This document shows positions 42,473 to 51,536 of a stretch of 64,000 bases of DNA, piece after piece; the stretch's first letter is position 1, and every line of letters starts with the position of its first letter. The notes below the pieces were generated by a model. It was given only the letters and a program-made list of their open reading frames with translations, ran no database searches and was not told the DNA's origin. The position numbers and the translations under genes were made by a program. This DNA comes from Cylindrospermopsis curvispora GIHE-G1 (GTDB taxonomy: Bacteria > Cyanobacteriota > Cyanobacteriia > Cyanobacteriales > Nostocaceae): contig NZ_CP060822.1 in assembly GCF_014489415.1 (NCBI RefSeq), positions 3,705,501 through 3,769,500 of the forward strand, given 5' to 3'.

Positions 42473-42625
42473 GTCTATGTGGGTCTGACAATTTCCCACC
42501 CTTGAAAGTTGTGGAAAGTTGTTGTTTCCCTCAAAAATGATTAGTATGGCTAATATATCTCTAACCTTCTCACATAAAAACCACAGGGAGTGTAGATTTT
42601 AGATCTATCCCAAGGAGTAATTACT

Positions 42626-43114
42626 ATGTTGCATAAAATTTTAGTTGCTTTAGAAAATCCGGATCAAAGCCAAAATATATTTGAGCAAGCTCTATTTTTG
42701 GCTCAAGTGAGCAGTTCTGAAATCATGCTACTTCATGTTCTGTCTCCCCTAGAAGATCCCTACCTCAACCCCATATTTCTTCAACCGGAAACCATCTACC
42801 CCTCCCTGTATGGAGAAACTATGAACAAGTATATGCAGGCCTGGGATGAACATAAGCAAGAACGACTCAAATGGATCCAATCCCTCATGGAAACTGCCAT
42901 TGGTAGGGGGGTAAAGGCTGAAATGCTCCAAACCGTCGGGGATCCAGGTCGTGTCATCTGTGAACAAGCCATAAGCTGGTCTGCTGACCTAATTATTGTG
43001 GGACGCAGGGGAAGAAGGGGAATCAGTGAGGTGGTTTTGGGTAGTGTGAGCAACTATGTTCTACATCATGCTCCCTGCTCAGTCCTCACTATCCAAGGTG
43101 CAATTCCTGGTTGA
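42626..43114 (+). CDS. Universal stress protein
   Basis: 162 residues. UspA fold with KILVALENP at the N-terminus, LLHVLSPLEDP, and the ATP-binding pattern G-2x-G-9x-G-S (GRRGRRGISEVVLGSVSN). It is a paralogue of the stress protein at the head of the hox operon and shares SNYVLHHAPCSV. AAGGAG lies nine bases before the ATG. It is transcribed divergently from the phosphoribosyltransferase, alone as far as can be seen. A T-rich stretch follows its stop. Confidence 0.93.
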   Translation: MLHKILVALENPDQSQNIFEQALFLAQVSSSEIMLLHVLSPLEDPYLNPIFLQPETIYPSLYGETMNKYMQAWDEHKQERLKWIQSLMETAIGRGVKAEMLQTVGDPGRVICEQAISWSADLIIVGRRGRRGISEVVLGSVSNYVLHHAPCSVLTIQGAIPG

Positions 43115-43215
43115 TTTTTTGACTCTCCTGTTTTTTTAATTTTTTTTTAATTTTTCCCACCCCATCAATGTGATAAGTGAACAATTGGGCTATATCTACT
43201 GGGGAGGAAAATTTT

Positions 43216-43251
43216 ATGAAAACTTTAGTTAAAGTAAGCAACAAAAATTAG
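43216..43251 (+). CDS. Possible 11-residue leader peptide or gene relic
   Basis: GGGGAGG, an ideal ribosome site, stands seven bases before an ATG that opens a frame of only eleven residues (MKTLVKVSNKN). This is either a leader peptide, the start of a gene lost by mutation, or chance. It lies in the 254-bp gap before the NYN-domain gene, 118 bp ahead of it. Confidence 0.3.
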   Translation: MKTLVKVSNKN

Positions 43252-43368
43252 CCTAAAGGTTTGGTTTGGATAATATTGAAATAAAGACCCCCCTGATTTA
43301 TGAGTGCTAACTACCAAAATATCACATAACAAGCTACCAAACATCCCAATTTAAAACTAGAGGTATCA

Positions 43369-44061
43369 ATGAGTTTCGCAAATAACAAAAAAACAAACGA
43401 ATATAAGGAATTAAAAGAAAAACCACATTGGCAAGGGACAACGGTCACACCAGCTACAAAAACTACCACCAGAGCTAGGGATACTAAATCCCAGGAAACA
43501 GCTCAGGGAGCAGACATGAGTGATGATCTCAATCGTGGTAGGGTGGCTATTTTTATCGACGGTCTCAATCTATTTCATGCTGCTCTTCAAATAGGCATTG
43601 AAATAGACTATGTTAAATTATTGTGTCGTTTAACTCAAACTTCTAGACTATTAAGAGCTTTTTTCTACACTGGGGTTGATACTAGCAAGGAGAAACAACA
43701 GGGGTTTTTATTGTGGATGCGTCGCAATGGTTATCGAGTAGTAACCAAGGATATAATTGCACTTACGGAAAGTGGTAAAAAACCCAATCTCAATGTGGAA
43801 ATTGCTGTGGATATGATTACCTTAGCTCCTTATTATGATACGGCTGTACTAGTTAGTGGGGATGGGGATCTAGCCTACGCTGTTAATGCTGTCACCAGTT
43901 TAGGATCGCGGGTAGAAGTTATAGGTCTGCAAACTATGACTAGCGATAGTCTCATTGATGTGGCAGATTATTTTATTGATTTTGATAGCATTAAACAATA
44001 CATCCAGAAAGACTCCCAATTTGGTTACAATTATCGTTCTTCGCCCACTTCTCATCTTTGA
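43369..44061 (+). CDS. NYN-domain (LabA/DUF88-like) protein
   Basis: 230 residues. From about residue 57 the NYN fold is clear: VAIFIDGLNLFHA with the first Asp, NVEIAVDMITLA with the next, and LVSGDGDLAYAVNAV with the paired Asp residues. These acidic residues form the PIN-like metal site, so an RNase activity is plausible. The first 49 residues are polar and low in complexity, and a second start at Met 50 would remove them. Relatives include LabA of the Synechococcus circadian output pathway, but this similarity is at family level only. A following near-consensus promoter separates it from the membrane protein. Confidence 0.88.
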   Translation: MSFANNKKTNEYKELKEKPHWQGTTVTPATKTTTRARDTKSQETAQGADMSDDLNRGRVAIFIDGLNLFHAALQIGIEIDYVKLLCRLTQTSRLLRAFFYTGVDTSKEKQQGFLLWMRRNGYRVVTKDIIALTESGKKPNLNVEIAVDMITLAPYYDTAVLVSGDGDLAYAVNAVTSLGSRVEVIGLQTMTSDSLIDVADYFIDFDSIKQYIQKDSQFGYNYRSSPTSHL

Positions 44062-44096
44062 TGGAGATTTTAACGCCTGATATTAGTTCAGGGCTA

Positions 44097-44124
44097 TTGA
44101 CTGTGTCCAAATATAGTGTATAAT
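44097..44124 (+). promoter_or_regulatory. Near-consensus sigma-70 promoter
   Basis: TTGACT, 16 bases, then TATAAT. This is the best housekeeping promoter seen in the window. Transcription would begin near 44131, about 140 bases before the next ATG. Confidence 0.7.
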
Positions 44125-44130
44125 ATTGTA

Positions 44131-44270
44131 GGTGGGCTTATATGTTCGCGACTTTAGTAAACTAGGCGTGGAGCGGTGCATAAAAGCTATAGCCACCTGC
44201 AGCAACCTGGCCTTTTACCCATTAAACCTGTGTTTACAACGTTTTGGCTCAAGCTATATAAGTACAATAC
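44131..44270 (+). ncRNA. Candidate structured leader or small RNA
   Basis: Sequence between the promoter above and the start of the membrane protein. Its beginning (AGGTGGGCT) can pair with AGCCACCT about 65 bases later with one bulged G, closing a domain. The remainder holds CAACCTGG and AACCTG segments. No known RNA family is recognised: it matches neither tRNA nor the riboswitch cores I know. Confidence 0.35.
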
Positions 44271-44600
44271 ATGGAGACTGTGATACACGACTTGACCAAT
44301 CAATTACAATTAACATTAGTAATTACCTACACCCTAATGGGTGGCTATTTTTTTGCCAATTGGTTTACATTCTCTCACCGTCACCCCGCATCAACTCCGG
44401 AAGAGAAGTTCTTATCACTAATTATATCCTTAGTGACCACTGTTTTCTGGCCTATGATTATTCCCATATCTTGTGTAAAAATTTTCAAAACCCGTCAACT
44501 GCGATCAGATACGGTTATTCCTCTACTTTTAGTACTGTTGGGTTTGACGATCTCTTATATCAGTTGTCAGTTGTTGAAATTAATATATTTACCTACTTAG
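44271..44600 (+). CDS. Small hypothetical membrane protein
   Basis: 109 residues with three likely membrane segments: about 16-33 (LVITYTLMGGYFFANWF), 47-68 (LSLIISLVTTVFWPMIIPIS) and 84-104 (PLLLVLLGLTISYISC). A positively charged loop (KIFKTRQLRSD) lies between the last two. Not recognised as a family of known function. A longer overlapping open frame in another phase lacks this protein-like composition. A hairpin follows the stop, and the next gene is convergent. Confidence 0.7.
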   Translation: METVIHDLTNQLQLTLVITYTLMGGYFFANWFTFSHRHPASTPEEKFLSLIISLVTTVFWPMIIPISCVKIFKTRQLRSDTVIPLLLVLLGLTISYISCQLLKLIYLPT

Positions 44601-44629
44601 CGCCGGATGGGTAACAAGAGACCTTACAC

Positions 44630-44665
44630 CAAACTACTCCACAAATAAATCCGTAGAGTAGTTTG
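44630..44665. terminator. Hairpin between convergent genes
   Basis: CAAACTACTC and GAGTAGTTTG, a perfect 10-bp inverted repeat with a 16-base loop, directly between the membrane protein stop and the protease stop. Probably a bidirectional terminator; no long T-run. Confidence 0.6.
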
Positions 44666-44670
44666 TTGAT

Positions 44671-45906
44671 CTATTGCATGCCAGTGGGAAAAATTCCCGG
44701 TTTGACCGCAATATTAATAGTTTGTCCATTACGACGCAAGTCCAGACGTAAATTTCCTCCCACTTGGGCCACTTCTACAGCTTTCTGTACAGCAGAGCTG
44801 TCGGTGATCACTTCACCATTTAGCCTAACAATAACATCTCCAATGCGTATTCCAGCTTTCGCTGCAGGTGAATTGGGAACAACCCTAATGATTAATACTC
44901 CCTGATTTTCACTCACGGTCAACCCGCTATTAGGATCGGAATTGATTCTTTGTCTTAAATCTGGGGTGATGGAAACCATCTGAATTCCTAAATAGGGATG
45001 TTGAGCTTTACCCGTGGTTATTATTTGATTAGAAATACGTTGTGCCGTATTAATGGGAATTGAAAATCCTAATCCTTGTGCACCCTGAATAATAGCCGTG
45101 TTTATACCAATCACTTCTCCTCGGGCATTTAGCAATGGACCACCGGAATTACCTGGATTAATTGCAGCATCAGTTTGAATAAATTCGACCCGCTTATCGG
45201 GAACCCCCACTTGATTACTGGATCTACCAGTGGCACTAATAATACCTGTTGTTACTGTATTATCTAGTCCTAAGGGATTACCAATGGCGATCGCCCATTG
45301 TCCTGGTTGTAACTGTTCCGAGTTACCTAGGGTAACTGCTGGTAGATTTTTAGCCTCAATCTTCACCACCGCCACATCCGTGAGTTGGTCTGCTCCTAAT
45401 ACCCTACCTTCAAAGGTTCTTCCATCTTTGAGGGTGACACTTACCCTATCTGCACCCTCTACCACATGAGCATTAGTGAGAATACGACCATCATTACTAA
45501 TGATAAAACCTGAACCAGCGCCCCGTTCTACCCTATTTTCCCTGCGTGGTATTCTAGAACCGAAAAAGCGTCGTAGATCCTCAAATTCGTCTGGTGCTTG
45601 AGTTCTCACCGTGCGAGAAGAGTTAATTCTGACTACGGAGGGACCAACCTTCCGAACCACCTCAGTCACAAAATTACTGTCCATATTTCCTGGTAGTGGT
45701 GCAGCGTGAACACTCTCCACCCCAAGTTTGGATGCACTCTTGGTCAAAGCTTCCTGGTTATTTGTTAGATAACTACCTGTAACAGTAATCCCCGAACCTA
45801 ATAATATTAGGGATAGGGAGGTCAACCCTTGTTTCCAATATTTCCAGAGTGAATTATTGCTGTTTATAGTTAAAGTATTATCTGCTTGTTGTTTTCCCTT
45901 AGACAT
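44671..45906 (-). CDS. HtrA/HhoA-type serine endoprotease
   Basis: 411 residues. An N-terminal membrane anchor (LTSLSLILLGSGITVTGSYL, about 19-43) directs it to the periplasm or lumen side. The trypsin-like domain shows the catalytic triad: His in ILTNAHVV, Asp in LTDVAVV and Ser in NPGNSGGPL. One PDZ domain follows (about 300-405). Cyanobacteria have three such Deg proteases, HtrA, HhoA and HhoB; I cannot separate them by eye, though the length and single PDZ fit HhoA. It degrades damaged extracytoplasmic proteins. It is divergent from the devB-like gene with a 171-bp gap containing a 7-bp hairpin (GCTGGAT...ATCCAGC). Confidence 0.93.
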   Translation of the reverse strand: MSKGKQQADNTLTINSNNSLWKYWKQGLTSLSLILLGSGITVTGSYLTNNQEALTKSASKLGVESVHAAPLPGNMDSNFVTEVVRKVGPSVVRINSSRTVRTQAPDEFEDLRRFFGSRIPRRENRVERGAGSGFIISNDGRILTNAHVVEGADRVSVTLKDGRTFEGRVLGADQLTDVAVVKIEAKNLPAVTLGNSEQLQPGQWAIAIGNPLGLDNTVTTGIISATGRSSNQVGVPDKRVEFIQTDAAINPGNSGGPLLNARGEVIGINTAIIQGAQGLGFSIPINTAQRISNQIITTGKAQHPYLGIQMVSITPDLRQRINSDPNSGLTVSENQGVLIIRVVPNSPAAKAGIRIGDVIVRLNGEVITDSSAVQKAVEVAQVGGNLRLDLRRNGQTINIAVKPGIFPTGMQ

Positions 45907-46077
45907 TTTCCGATCTCAAAATATAGGCCATTACTACTAATGTAGATATTTTTGGCTGGATTTTGTTCCCATATCCAGCTAACATCAACCAGATAATGTA
46001 AATTTTTGATAAATTTTTAGAAAATCTGTTAAGATAGTAACGATTTAGATTTACAGTAACTTTACCTAGGGGGGTTT

Positions 46078-47337
46078 TTGAAAAGACTAATTCTGTTGGT
46101 TTTAGCAGTAGCCACCGTCAGTGGAGGAGTTGCTACCTATACTTTCAATCATTCTACCAACGCCAGTAGTGCTACGAGTGGGGAAGTGGAGGAAACTTTG
46201 CCCACTCCCACTTTGGTAACAGCATTGGGGAGATTGGAACCGGAAACACCAGTGATTAAATTGTCTGCACCCCTAGCACTAGATGGGGACAGGGTGAAAA
46301 AAATCCTCCTTCAAGAGGGCGATGGGGTCAAAGCAGGTCAGGTAATTGCCATATTAGATTCCCAGGATAAATTACAAAGTGCCGTTGAAAGGGCGCAAAA
46401 ACAAGTAAAAGTTGCTCAAGCTAAATTGAAGCAAATTCAATCAGGTGCTAAACCGGGAGAGATTCAGTCACAAAAAGCGAATGTAGAAAAGTTAAAGGCA
46501 GAGTATGAAGGCAACAAGAATGCTTACATACAAACTATTGCTAGGATAGAAGCCCAATGGCAAGGTGATAGAACTGCTCAGGAAGCAAATATTCGACAAT
46601 TGGCTGCGGAACTGAAAAATGCTAAATCGGAATATCAACGTTATCAACAGTTATATTCCCAAGGAGCAGTTTCTAATTCTTTAATTGACAGTAAACGGTT
46701 AAATGTGGAGACCAGCGAACAAAAATTAACCGAAGCTAGGGCGATTTTGGAACGGATTAATACCACCGCTAGTAAACAACTGGCGGAAGCTAGGGTACAA
46801 CTGAATAGAATTAGTAGCACTAGTGCGAAACAAATTAGGGCAGCTGAGGAAACACTAAATAGCATTGCTGACGTTCGTTCTGTAGATGTGAATTTAGCCA
46901 AAACAGAACTTGAAAGTGCTGTTTCAGTTCTTAACAGTGCTAAGACCGACCTGGAATCAGCTTTTATTCGTGCCCCTATGAGTGGTAGAATTCTGAAAAT
47001 TCATACTCGTGCGGGTGAGAAAATTACCGCATCAGGTATTGCGGATTTTGCCCAAACGGAAAAAATGTCAGTGGTAGCAGAAGTTTACCAAACTGATATT
47101 AATCGAGTCAAGATTGGGCAGAAAGCCAGGATTATGAGTCCTACATTATCAGAGAAATTGGAAGGTAATGTAATTCAAATTGGTTTACAGGTCAACCGTC
47201 AAAATGTATTTAGTAATCAACCAGGTGAAAATCTAGACAGTCGAGTGGTTGAGGTGAAAATTCGACTCACTCCCGAGGATAGCAAAAAGGTTGCTGGACT
47301 AACTAATTTACAAGTGCAAACGGCAATTGAATTGTAA
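46078..47337 (+). CDS. devB: DevB-like membrane fusion (HlyD-family) protein
   Basis: 419 residues from a TTG start, chosen because AGGGGGG precedes it and no ATG lies near the conserved N-terminus. An N-terminal anchor (LILLVLAVATVSGGVATYTF) is followed by a lipoyl-like half (DGDRVKKILLQEGDGVKAGQ), a long coiled coil (about 95-290, rich in Ala, Gln, Lys and Glu), and a beta-barrel half (RAPMSGRILKIHTRAGEKI). It is the periplasmic adaptor of a DevBCA exporter, joining the inner-membrane DevCA pump to a TolC-type channel. Related systems export heterocyst glycolipids, but cyanobacteria have several paralogous devBCA sets, so this one's cargo is uncertain. Confidence 0.9.
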   Translation: MKRLILLVLAVATVSGGVATYTFNHSTNASSATSGEVEETLPTPTLVTALGRLEPETPVIKLSAPLALDGDRVKKILLQEGDGVKAGQVIAILDSQDKLQSAVERAQKQVKVAQAKLKQIQSGAKPGEIQSQKANVEKLKAEYEGNKNAYIQTIARIEAQWQGDRTAQEANIRQLAAELKNAKSEYQRYQQLYSQGAVSNSLIDSKRLNVETSEQKLTEARAILERINTTASKQLAEARVQLNRISSTSAKQIRAAEETLNSIADVRSVDVNLAKTELESAVSVLNSAKTDLESAFIRAPMSGRILKIHTRAGEKITASGIADFAQTEKMSVVAEVYQTDINRVKIGQKARIMSPTLSEKLEGNVIQIGLQVNRQNVFSNQPGENLDSRVVEVKIRLTPEDSKKVAGLTNLQVQTAIEL

Positions 47338-47400
47338 TTTAATTTACTGATCGATTTACCTCTATTATTTAAATCCCTGTATTAAATCCTGGTAGGGTCC

Positions 47401-48582
47401 ATGATATCAAAACTTTTTCTTAAAACCCCTTTGGCGTGGCGACAGCTCATGAAAGAAAGGACTCGATTGGCAGTTGCTGTGGCGGGTATTACTTTTGCTG
47501 ATATGTTGATCTTTATCCAGATGGGATTTGAAAGTGCTTTATTTGATGCAGCAATTCAACCCCATCGCAAATTGCTGGGAGATTTAGTGTTAATTAATCC
47601 TCAATTTAATAGCTTGTTTTCCACGAAAAGTTTTTCTAGAGATAAACTATATCAAGCACTAGGGTATGATGGGGTAGCATCGGTTAATTCCATTTACATT
47701 GGTACGGCACAATGGCGCAATCCTCAAACACGAATTGATCGACCAATTTTGGTTTGGGGAGTTGATCCCTATCAACCTGGATTGAGATTTCCCGAAGTAG
47801 AAAAAAATAAAGATACTCTCAAATCACTCAATCATATTATGTTTGACCAAGCTGGTCGTCCCGAATATGGTGAGGTTGGTAAAATATTTCGAAAAACCGG
47901 CAACTTCCAAACGGAACTGAATAATAATTTGGTCAGCGTGAGGGGTTTATTTAGTAATGGTGCTTCCTTTGCAGCTGATGGCAATGTGGTGGCTAGTGAC
48001 TCCACATTTTTACGATTATTTCCCCAACGCAAACCCGATCAAATTGAAGTGGGACTAATTAATTTAAAACCCGGTACAGATATCCAGAAATTAAAGGCAC
48101 AACTGAAAATTGGGTTGAACCCCGATCCTAATAGCCCATTTGTGGAAGTGGGCACAACAGAGGATTTTGCCCAAAAAGAAAAGAATTACTGGGCCACTAG
48201 CACAGGGATTGGTTTCATTTTTGGTTTGGGTGTAGGGGTGGGTTTTATTGTTGGTATTGTCATTGTCTATCAGATTCTTTATTCAGACGTTTCTGACCAT
48301 CTTCCTGAATACGCTACCCTCAAGGCTATGGGTTACACTGACTGGTATCTTTTAGGAGTTCTGATTCAGGAATCTTTATTTTTGGCTATTCTGGGTTATT
48401 TGCCTTCACTATTCCTGTCTTTTGGATTATATCAATTAACTTTTGTCGCTACCATGTTACCCATTACTATGAAAGCTGAACGGGCAATTAATGTATTTAT
48501 TTTAACGGTAATTATGTGTAGTATTTCTGGAGCGATCGCCCTAGGTAAACTTCGTTCTGCTGACCCGGCGGATATTTTTTAG
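47401..48582 (+). CDS. devC: DevC-like ABC exporter permease
   Basis: 393 residues, typical length. N-terminal segment TPLAWRQLMKERTRLAVAVAGITFADMLIFIQMGF is characteristic of DevC. After a large extracytoplasmic loop of about 200 residues come three membrane helices from about 265 (GIGFIFGLGVGVGFIVGIVI) to the end. FtsX-like fold. It is 63 bp after devB and 25 bp before devA, forming one operon. Confidence 0.92.
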   Translation: MISKLFLKTPLAWRQLMKERTRLAVAVAGITFADMLIFIQMGFESALFDAAIQPHRKLLGDLVLINPQFNSLFSTKSFSRDKLYQALGYDGVASVNSIYIGTAQWRNPQTRIDRPILVWGVDPYQPGLRFPEVEKNKDTLKSLNHIMFDQAGRPEYGEVGKIFRKTGNFQTELNNNLVSVRGLFSNGASFAADGNVVASDSTFLRLFPQRKPDQIEVGLINLKPGTDIQKLKAQLKIGLNPDPNSPFVEVGTTEDFAQKEKNYWATSTGIGFIFGLGVGVGFIVGIVIVYQILYSDVSDHLPEYATLKAMGYTDWYLLGVLIQESLFLAILGYLPSLFLSFGLYQLTFVATMLPITMKAERAINVFILTVIMCSISGAIALGKLRSADPADIF

Positions 48583-48607
48583 ATATTTCTTAAACAAGGA
48601 GAATGTC

Positions 48608-49312
48608 ATGTTAGGAATTACCTACGATGCAAAAATAGCAACTCAGACAGTAATTGAAGTTTCTCAACTCAATCATTATTTTGGTGAAGGTGCTTTAAAA
48701 AAACAAGTTCTATTTGATATTAATTTACAGATTAAATCTGGAGAGATTGTAATTATGACAGGTCCTTCTGGTTCAGGTAAAACCACTCTCTTATCCTTAA
48801 TGGGTGGTTTACGTTCTGCACAAGAAGGCAGCTTGCAAATACTCAACCAAGAGGTTTGTGGTGCTAGCAAGAGAGTCTTAACCAAAATGCGCAGACAAAT
48901 AGGCTACATTTTCCAGGCTCATAATTTAATGAGCTTTTTAACTGCAAAAGAGAATGTAAAAATGTCCTTAGAACTGCACCCTGAGTATTTAAATCAAGAC
49001 ATTAATACCAAAGCCATAGCAATGTTAGAGCAAGTTGGACTAGGCGATCGAGTCAACTACTATCCAGAAAGTTTATCAGGAGGACAAAAGCAAAGAGTTG
49101 CGATCGCTCGTGCATTGGTCAGTCATCCCAAAATAGTACTAGCGGACGAACCAACTGCTTCCCTAGATAAACAATCAGGAAGGGATGTGGTGGAACTAAT
49201 GCAAAAGCTGGCTAAAGAACAGGGTTGCACGATTTTACTAGTTACCCATGACAATCGGATTTTAGATATAGCAGATCGAATCATTTATATGGAAGATGGT
49301 CAACTGCGTTGA
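48608..49312 (+). CDS. devA: DevA-like ABC exporter ATPase
   Basis: 234 residues. Walker A GPSGSGKTT, Q-loop IFQAHNLM, signature LSGGQKQR, Walker B IVLADEP, and the switch His in LLVTHD are all present, so the ATPase looks functional. It powers export through DevC. It is the last gene of the devBCA unit; no obvious terminator was seen in the 83 bp before the next small gene. Confidence 0.94.
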   Translation: MLGITYDAKIATQTVIEVSQLNHYFGEGALKKQVLFDINLQIKSGEIVIMTGPSGSGKTTLLSLMGGLRSAQEGSLQILNQEVCGASKRVLTKMRRQIGYIFQAHNLMSFLTAKENVKMSLELHPEYLNQDINTKAIAMLEQVGLGDRVNYYPESLSGGQKQRVAIARALVSHPKIVLADEPTASLDKQSGRDVVELMQKLAKEQGCTILLVTHDNRILDIADRIIYMEDGQLR

Positions 49313-49395
49313 TATAGATCCATTACCACCAAACTGCTGTACCATATATAGTGTAGGGCTTAAAAAAATTCGTCAATAAATTAGGGGAGGTATTT

Positions 49396-49602
49396 ATGAA
49401 AATTTGGATCAATGAGCAGATCGATCCCTCGGGGATGATTCATGCTTGTATAGCTTGTTGTGATGAAGACCAGGCTAAAGAATGTCATAACTCCTTTAGC
49501 CATGGCTTAACGGAAGGACAAAAAGCTGCTGGTTGGATAGCAAAGTTACGCACGGTAGAAACCTGGGACGAAGTACCAGTTAATGCTTTAAAACTGAATT
49601 AG
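49396..49602 (+). CDS. Small conserved-looking hypothetical protein
   Basis: 68 residues, soluble, with a Cys cluster (CIACCDEDQAKEC) that could bind a metal or be redox active, and a Trp-rich C-terminal half (GWIAKLRTVETWDEVP). AGGGGAGG, a strong ribosome site, precedes the ATG by six bases. I do not recognise the family. It may be cotranscribed with devA. Confidence 0.7.
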   Translation: MKIWINEQIDPSGMIHACIACCDEDQAKECHNSFSHGLTEGQKAAGWIAKLRTVETWDEVPVNALKLN

Positions 49603-49722
49603 GTGGAGTTGAGATAGTTTTGCCTGAACTTGATGATGATTATGGGAAGGTTGATTTTTGAGCAGTCTTCAGAGTTATGATCATAGACAATTAAAAAACA
49701 AAATTGCAAAAACTGATTAAAT

Positions 49723-50283
49723 GTGGTCAACTCTCTAAGTGTTCGCACTTCCGATCCCAGCTATCCTATTAATTTAGTTGGCAAAACAGGACAAGCTGTG
49801 TACATTTCCATTCATAACCCCAGTCAATATATCTGTGCCAACTGCGAACAGATATTGCCAGATTGGAAACAACAACAATTCTTATGGGTGATAGTTGTAT
49901 TACAACAATCAAAATATCCACTGGTAGAAATGACTGGGGAAATAGAAACAGAAAAAGAAAAATTGCGGGAAAAGTTTATCAGGTTCGGTTGTGACGTGGC
50001 TTTCAATTTACGAGATCAAGGTTATACTACCGATTTAATTGATCCCCGCACGGGTTATCCCTTACTTTCCCATCCGGGTCTGATTCCCCATGATGACACT
50101 GCAGTTGCTAAAGCATTGCTAAATTATCCCGTAATTAAAAATAAATGCTGTGTCTTAGTTCATCCCCAGTGGGGTACCGCTGTTTATCCCAGCGTTTTAC
50201 TTTCTAGTGCGCCACCAGAAGTAATCCTATCGGCCATTAAATCTATTGCTCCCTTACATGGTTGGATGGAAGTTGATAATTAA
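49723..50283 (+). CDS. MMADHC-like (methylmalonic aciduria and homocystinuria type D) protein
   Basis: 186 residues from a GTG start; an overlapping ATG in another phase leads nowhere. Blocks such as RFGCDVAFNLRDQGY, DLIDPRTGYPLLSHPGLIPHD and VHPQWGTAVYPSVL recall the cyanobacterial proteins annotated as MMADHC homologues. The human protein routes cobalamin between enzymes; a role in bacteria is unknown. It lies alone, convergent with the channel gene. Family assignment is from memory of sequence style and only moderately sure. Confidence 0.65.
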   Translation: MVNSLSVRTSDPSYPINLVGKTGQAVYISIHNPSQYICANCEQILPDWKQQQFLWVIVVLQQSKYPLVEMTGEIETEKEKLREKFIRFGCDVAFNLRDQGYTTDLIDPRTGYPLLSHPGLIPHDDTAVAKALLNYPVIKNKCCVLVHPQWGTAVYPSVLLSSAPPEVILSAIKSIAPLHGWMEVDN

Positions 50284-50308
50284 TGAACTACCTCACCTCT
50301 AAATACCC

Positions 50309-51370
50309 CTAAATATGTTTTGGACGTCTTAACTGTCGGGAATTCATCGGAGCTAAAACTTGGTTTAAACCCCGTAATTGTTCCGCCGTACCCATACAAA
50401 TCAGGGTATCTCCGGATATTAATATTGTATCCCCCGTCGGTCCCCCAATCAAGTTTCCATCACTCCGCCGAATTGCTAATACTAGAGCACCAGTTTGCGA
50501 TCGCAATTTTGCCTTTTGTAGAGTCTGTCCTAGGAATGGACAATCACCATCCAGTAAAAATTCTTCCATGTATAACTGTCTGTCCGTCCCCGAAAGTATA
50601 CCATCAACAAAATCTAGTACCTGGGGTCTTAACGCCGCTGCTGCCATCCTTTTACCTCCAGTAATGTATGGTGAAATTACTGTGTCAGCTCCCCCACGTT
50701 GTAGTTTTTGTAAAGACTCCTCCGTACTCGCTCGGGCGATCGCCCTAATTTTGGGGTTAAGGGTTTTTGCTGATAATACGGTATATAAATTTTCAGCATC
50801 AGAGGGTAAGGCCGCCACAATACAAACAGCACGTTGTATACTTACCTTCGACAAGGTGTCATCCAGGGTAGCATCACCTTGATAGACCATATAACCCTGG
50901 GACTCCGCCTCTTGTACGGATTCCATATTAGAATCAACCACCACAAAGGACACGGACTCGGCCTGAAATTCTTTAGCAATTTGTCTACCGGTACGACTAA
51001 AACCACAGATAATGTAGTGACCTATTAATGATTCCATTAAACGCCTTTGTTGTCGAACTTTAATGCCTTGTTGAAAATAGCCTTCAATTATTGCCTGTGT
51101 AAATCTATTAACTATGTAACCAATATTAACTACACCCATCAATATCAAGGCAATAGTAAATAAACGCCCCCGACTACCTAAAGGATTGGTTTCCCCATAT
51201 CCCACAGTGGCCAAGGTAATGACGGTCATATAAGCAGCATCCTCCCATGACCACCCTTCTACTAAACAATACCAACAAGTACCAACAAGGAACACCAAAA
51301 CTAGAGCCAAAGCACCAGCCATTAGCTCCTGCTGAATCCGTTTATATTTGTCTTCCAGGGTAGAGTACAC
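50309..51370 (-). CDS. Potassium channel with TrkA-N (RCK) domain
   Basis: 353 residues. Two membrane segments (about 15-35 and 67-88) flank a pore helix and the selectivity filter TLATVGYGE. The RCK domain begins at about 115 with the Rossmann motif HYIICGFSRTGRQIA and Asp in VVVDSN, and a TrkA-C-like part occupies the last 90 residues (GDTLICMGTAEQLRGL). It is a Kch-like ligand-gated K+ channel; the RCK domain may bind nucleotides or cations. It is convergent with the MMADHC-like gene (25-bp gap) and divergent from argD. Confidence 0.93.
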   Translation of the reverse strand: MYSTLEDKYKRIQQELMAGALALVLVFLVGTCWYCLVEGWSWEDAAYMTVITLATVGYGETNPLGSRGRLFTIALILMGVVNIGYIVNRFTQAIIEGYFQQGIKVRQQRRLMESLIGHYIICGFSRTGRQIAKEFQAESVSFVVVDSNMESVQEAESQGYMVYQGDATLDDTLSKVSIQRAVCIVAALPSDAENLYTVLSAKTLNPKIRAIARASTEESLQKLQRGGADTVISPYITGGKRMAAAALRPQVLDFVDGILSGTDRQLYMEEFLLDGDCPFLGQTLQKAKLRSQTGALVLAIRRSDGNLIGGPTGDTILISGDTLICMGTAEQLRGLNQVLAPMNSRQLRRPKHI

Positions 51371-51536
51371 AGTTAATCAGAAATTAAAAACCAAAGATCC
51401 AATCAAAAATCTGAAAATTCACCAAACTTTTACCGACCCTTTACAATAATATAGAAGATAGTGGATAATTTTGAAATCTTCCGGAAAAACTGGCAAATAG
51501 AGTATTTACAATTAAAAATTTATTGGAGGTGCGGTA

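Noticed and set aside
44131-44200. tRNA or cobalamin riboswitch in the leader of the membrane protein
   Set aside because: No T-loop GGTTCGA-type motif, no acceptor stem or anticodon arm, and the B12-box core is absent.
44132-44614. 160-codon open frame on the plus strand
   Set aside because: It overlaps the small membrane protein in another phase, begins inside the leader after the promoter, and its product has no protein-like pattern.
46000-46077. NtcA box (GTA-N8-TAC) before devB
   Set aside because: Partial halves are present (GTAAC, TTAC) but the spacing does not fit.
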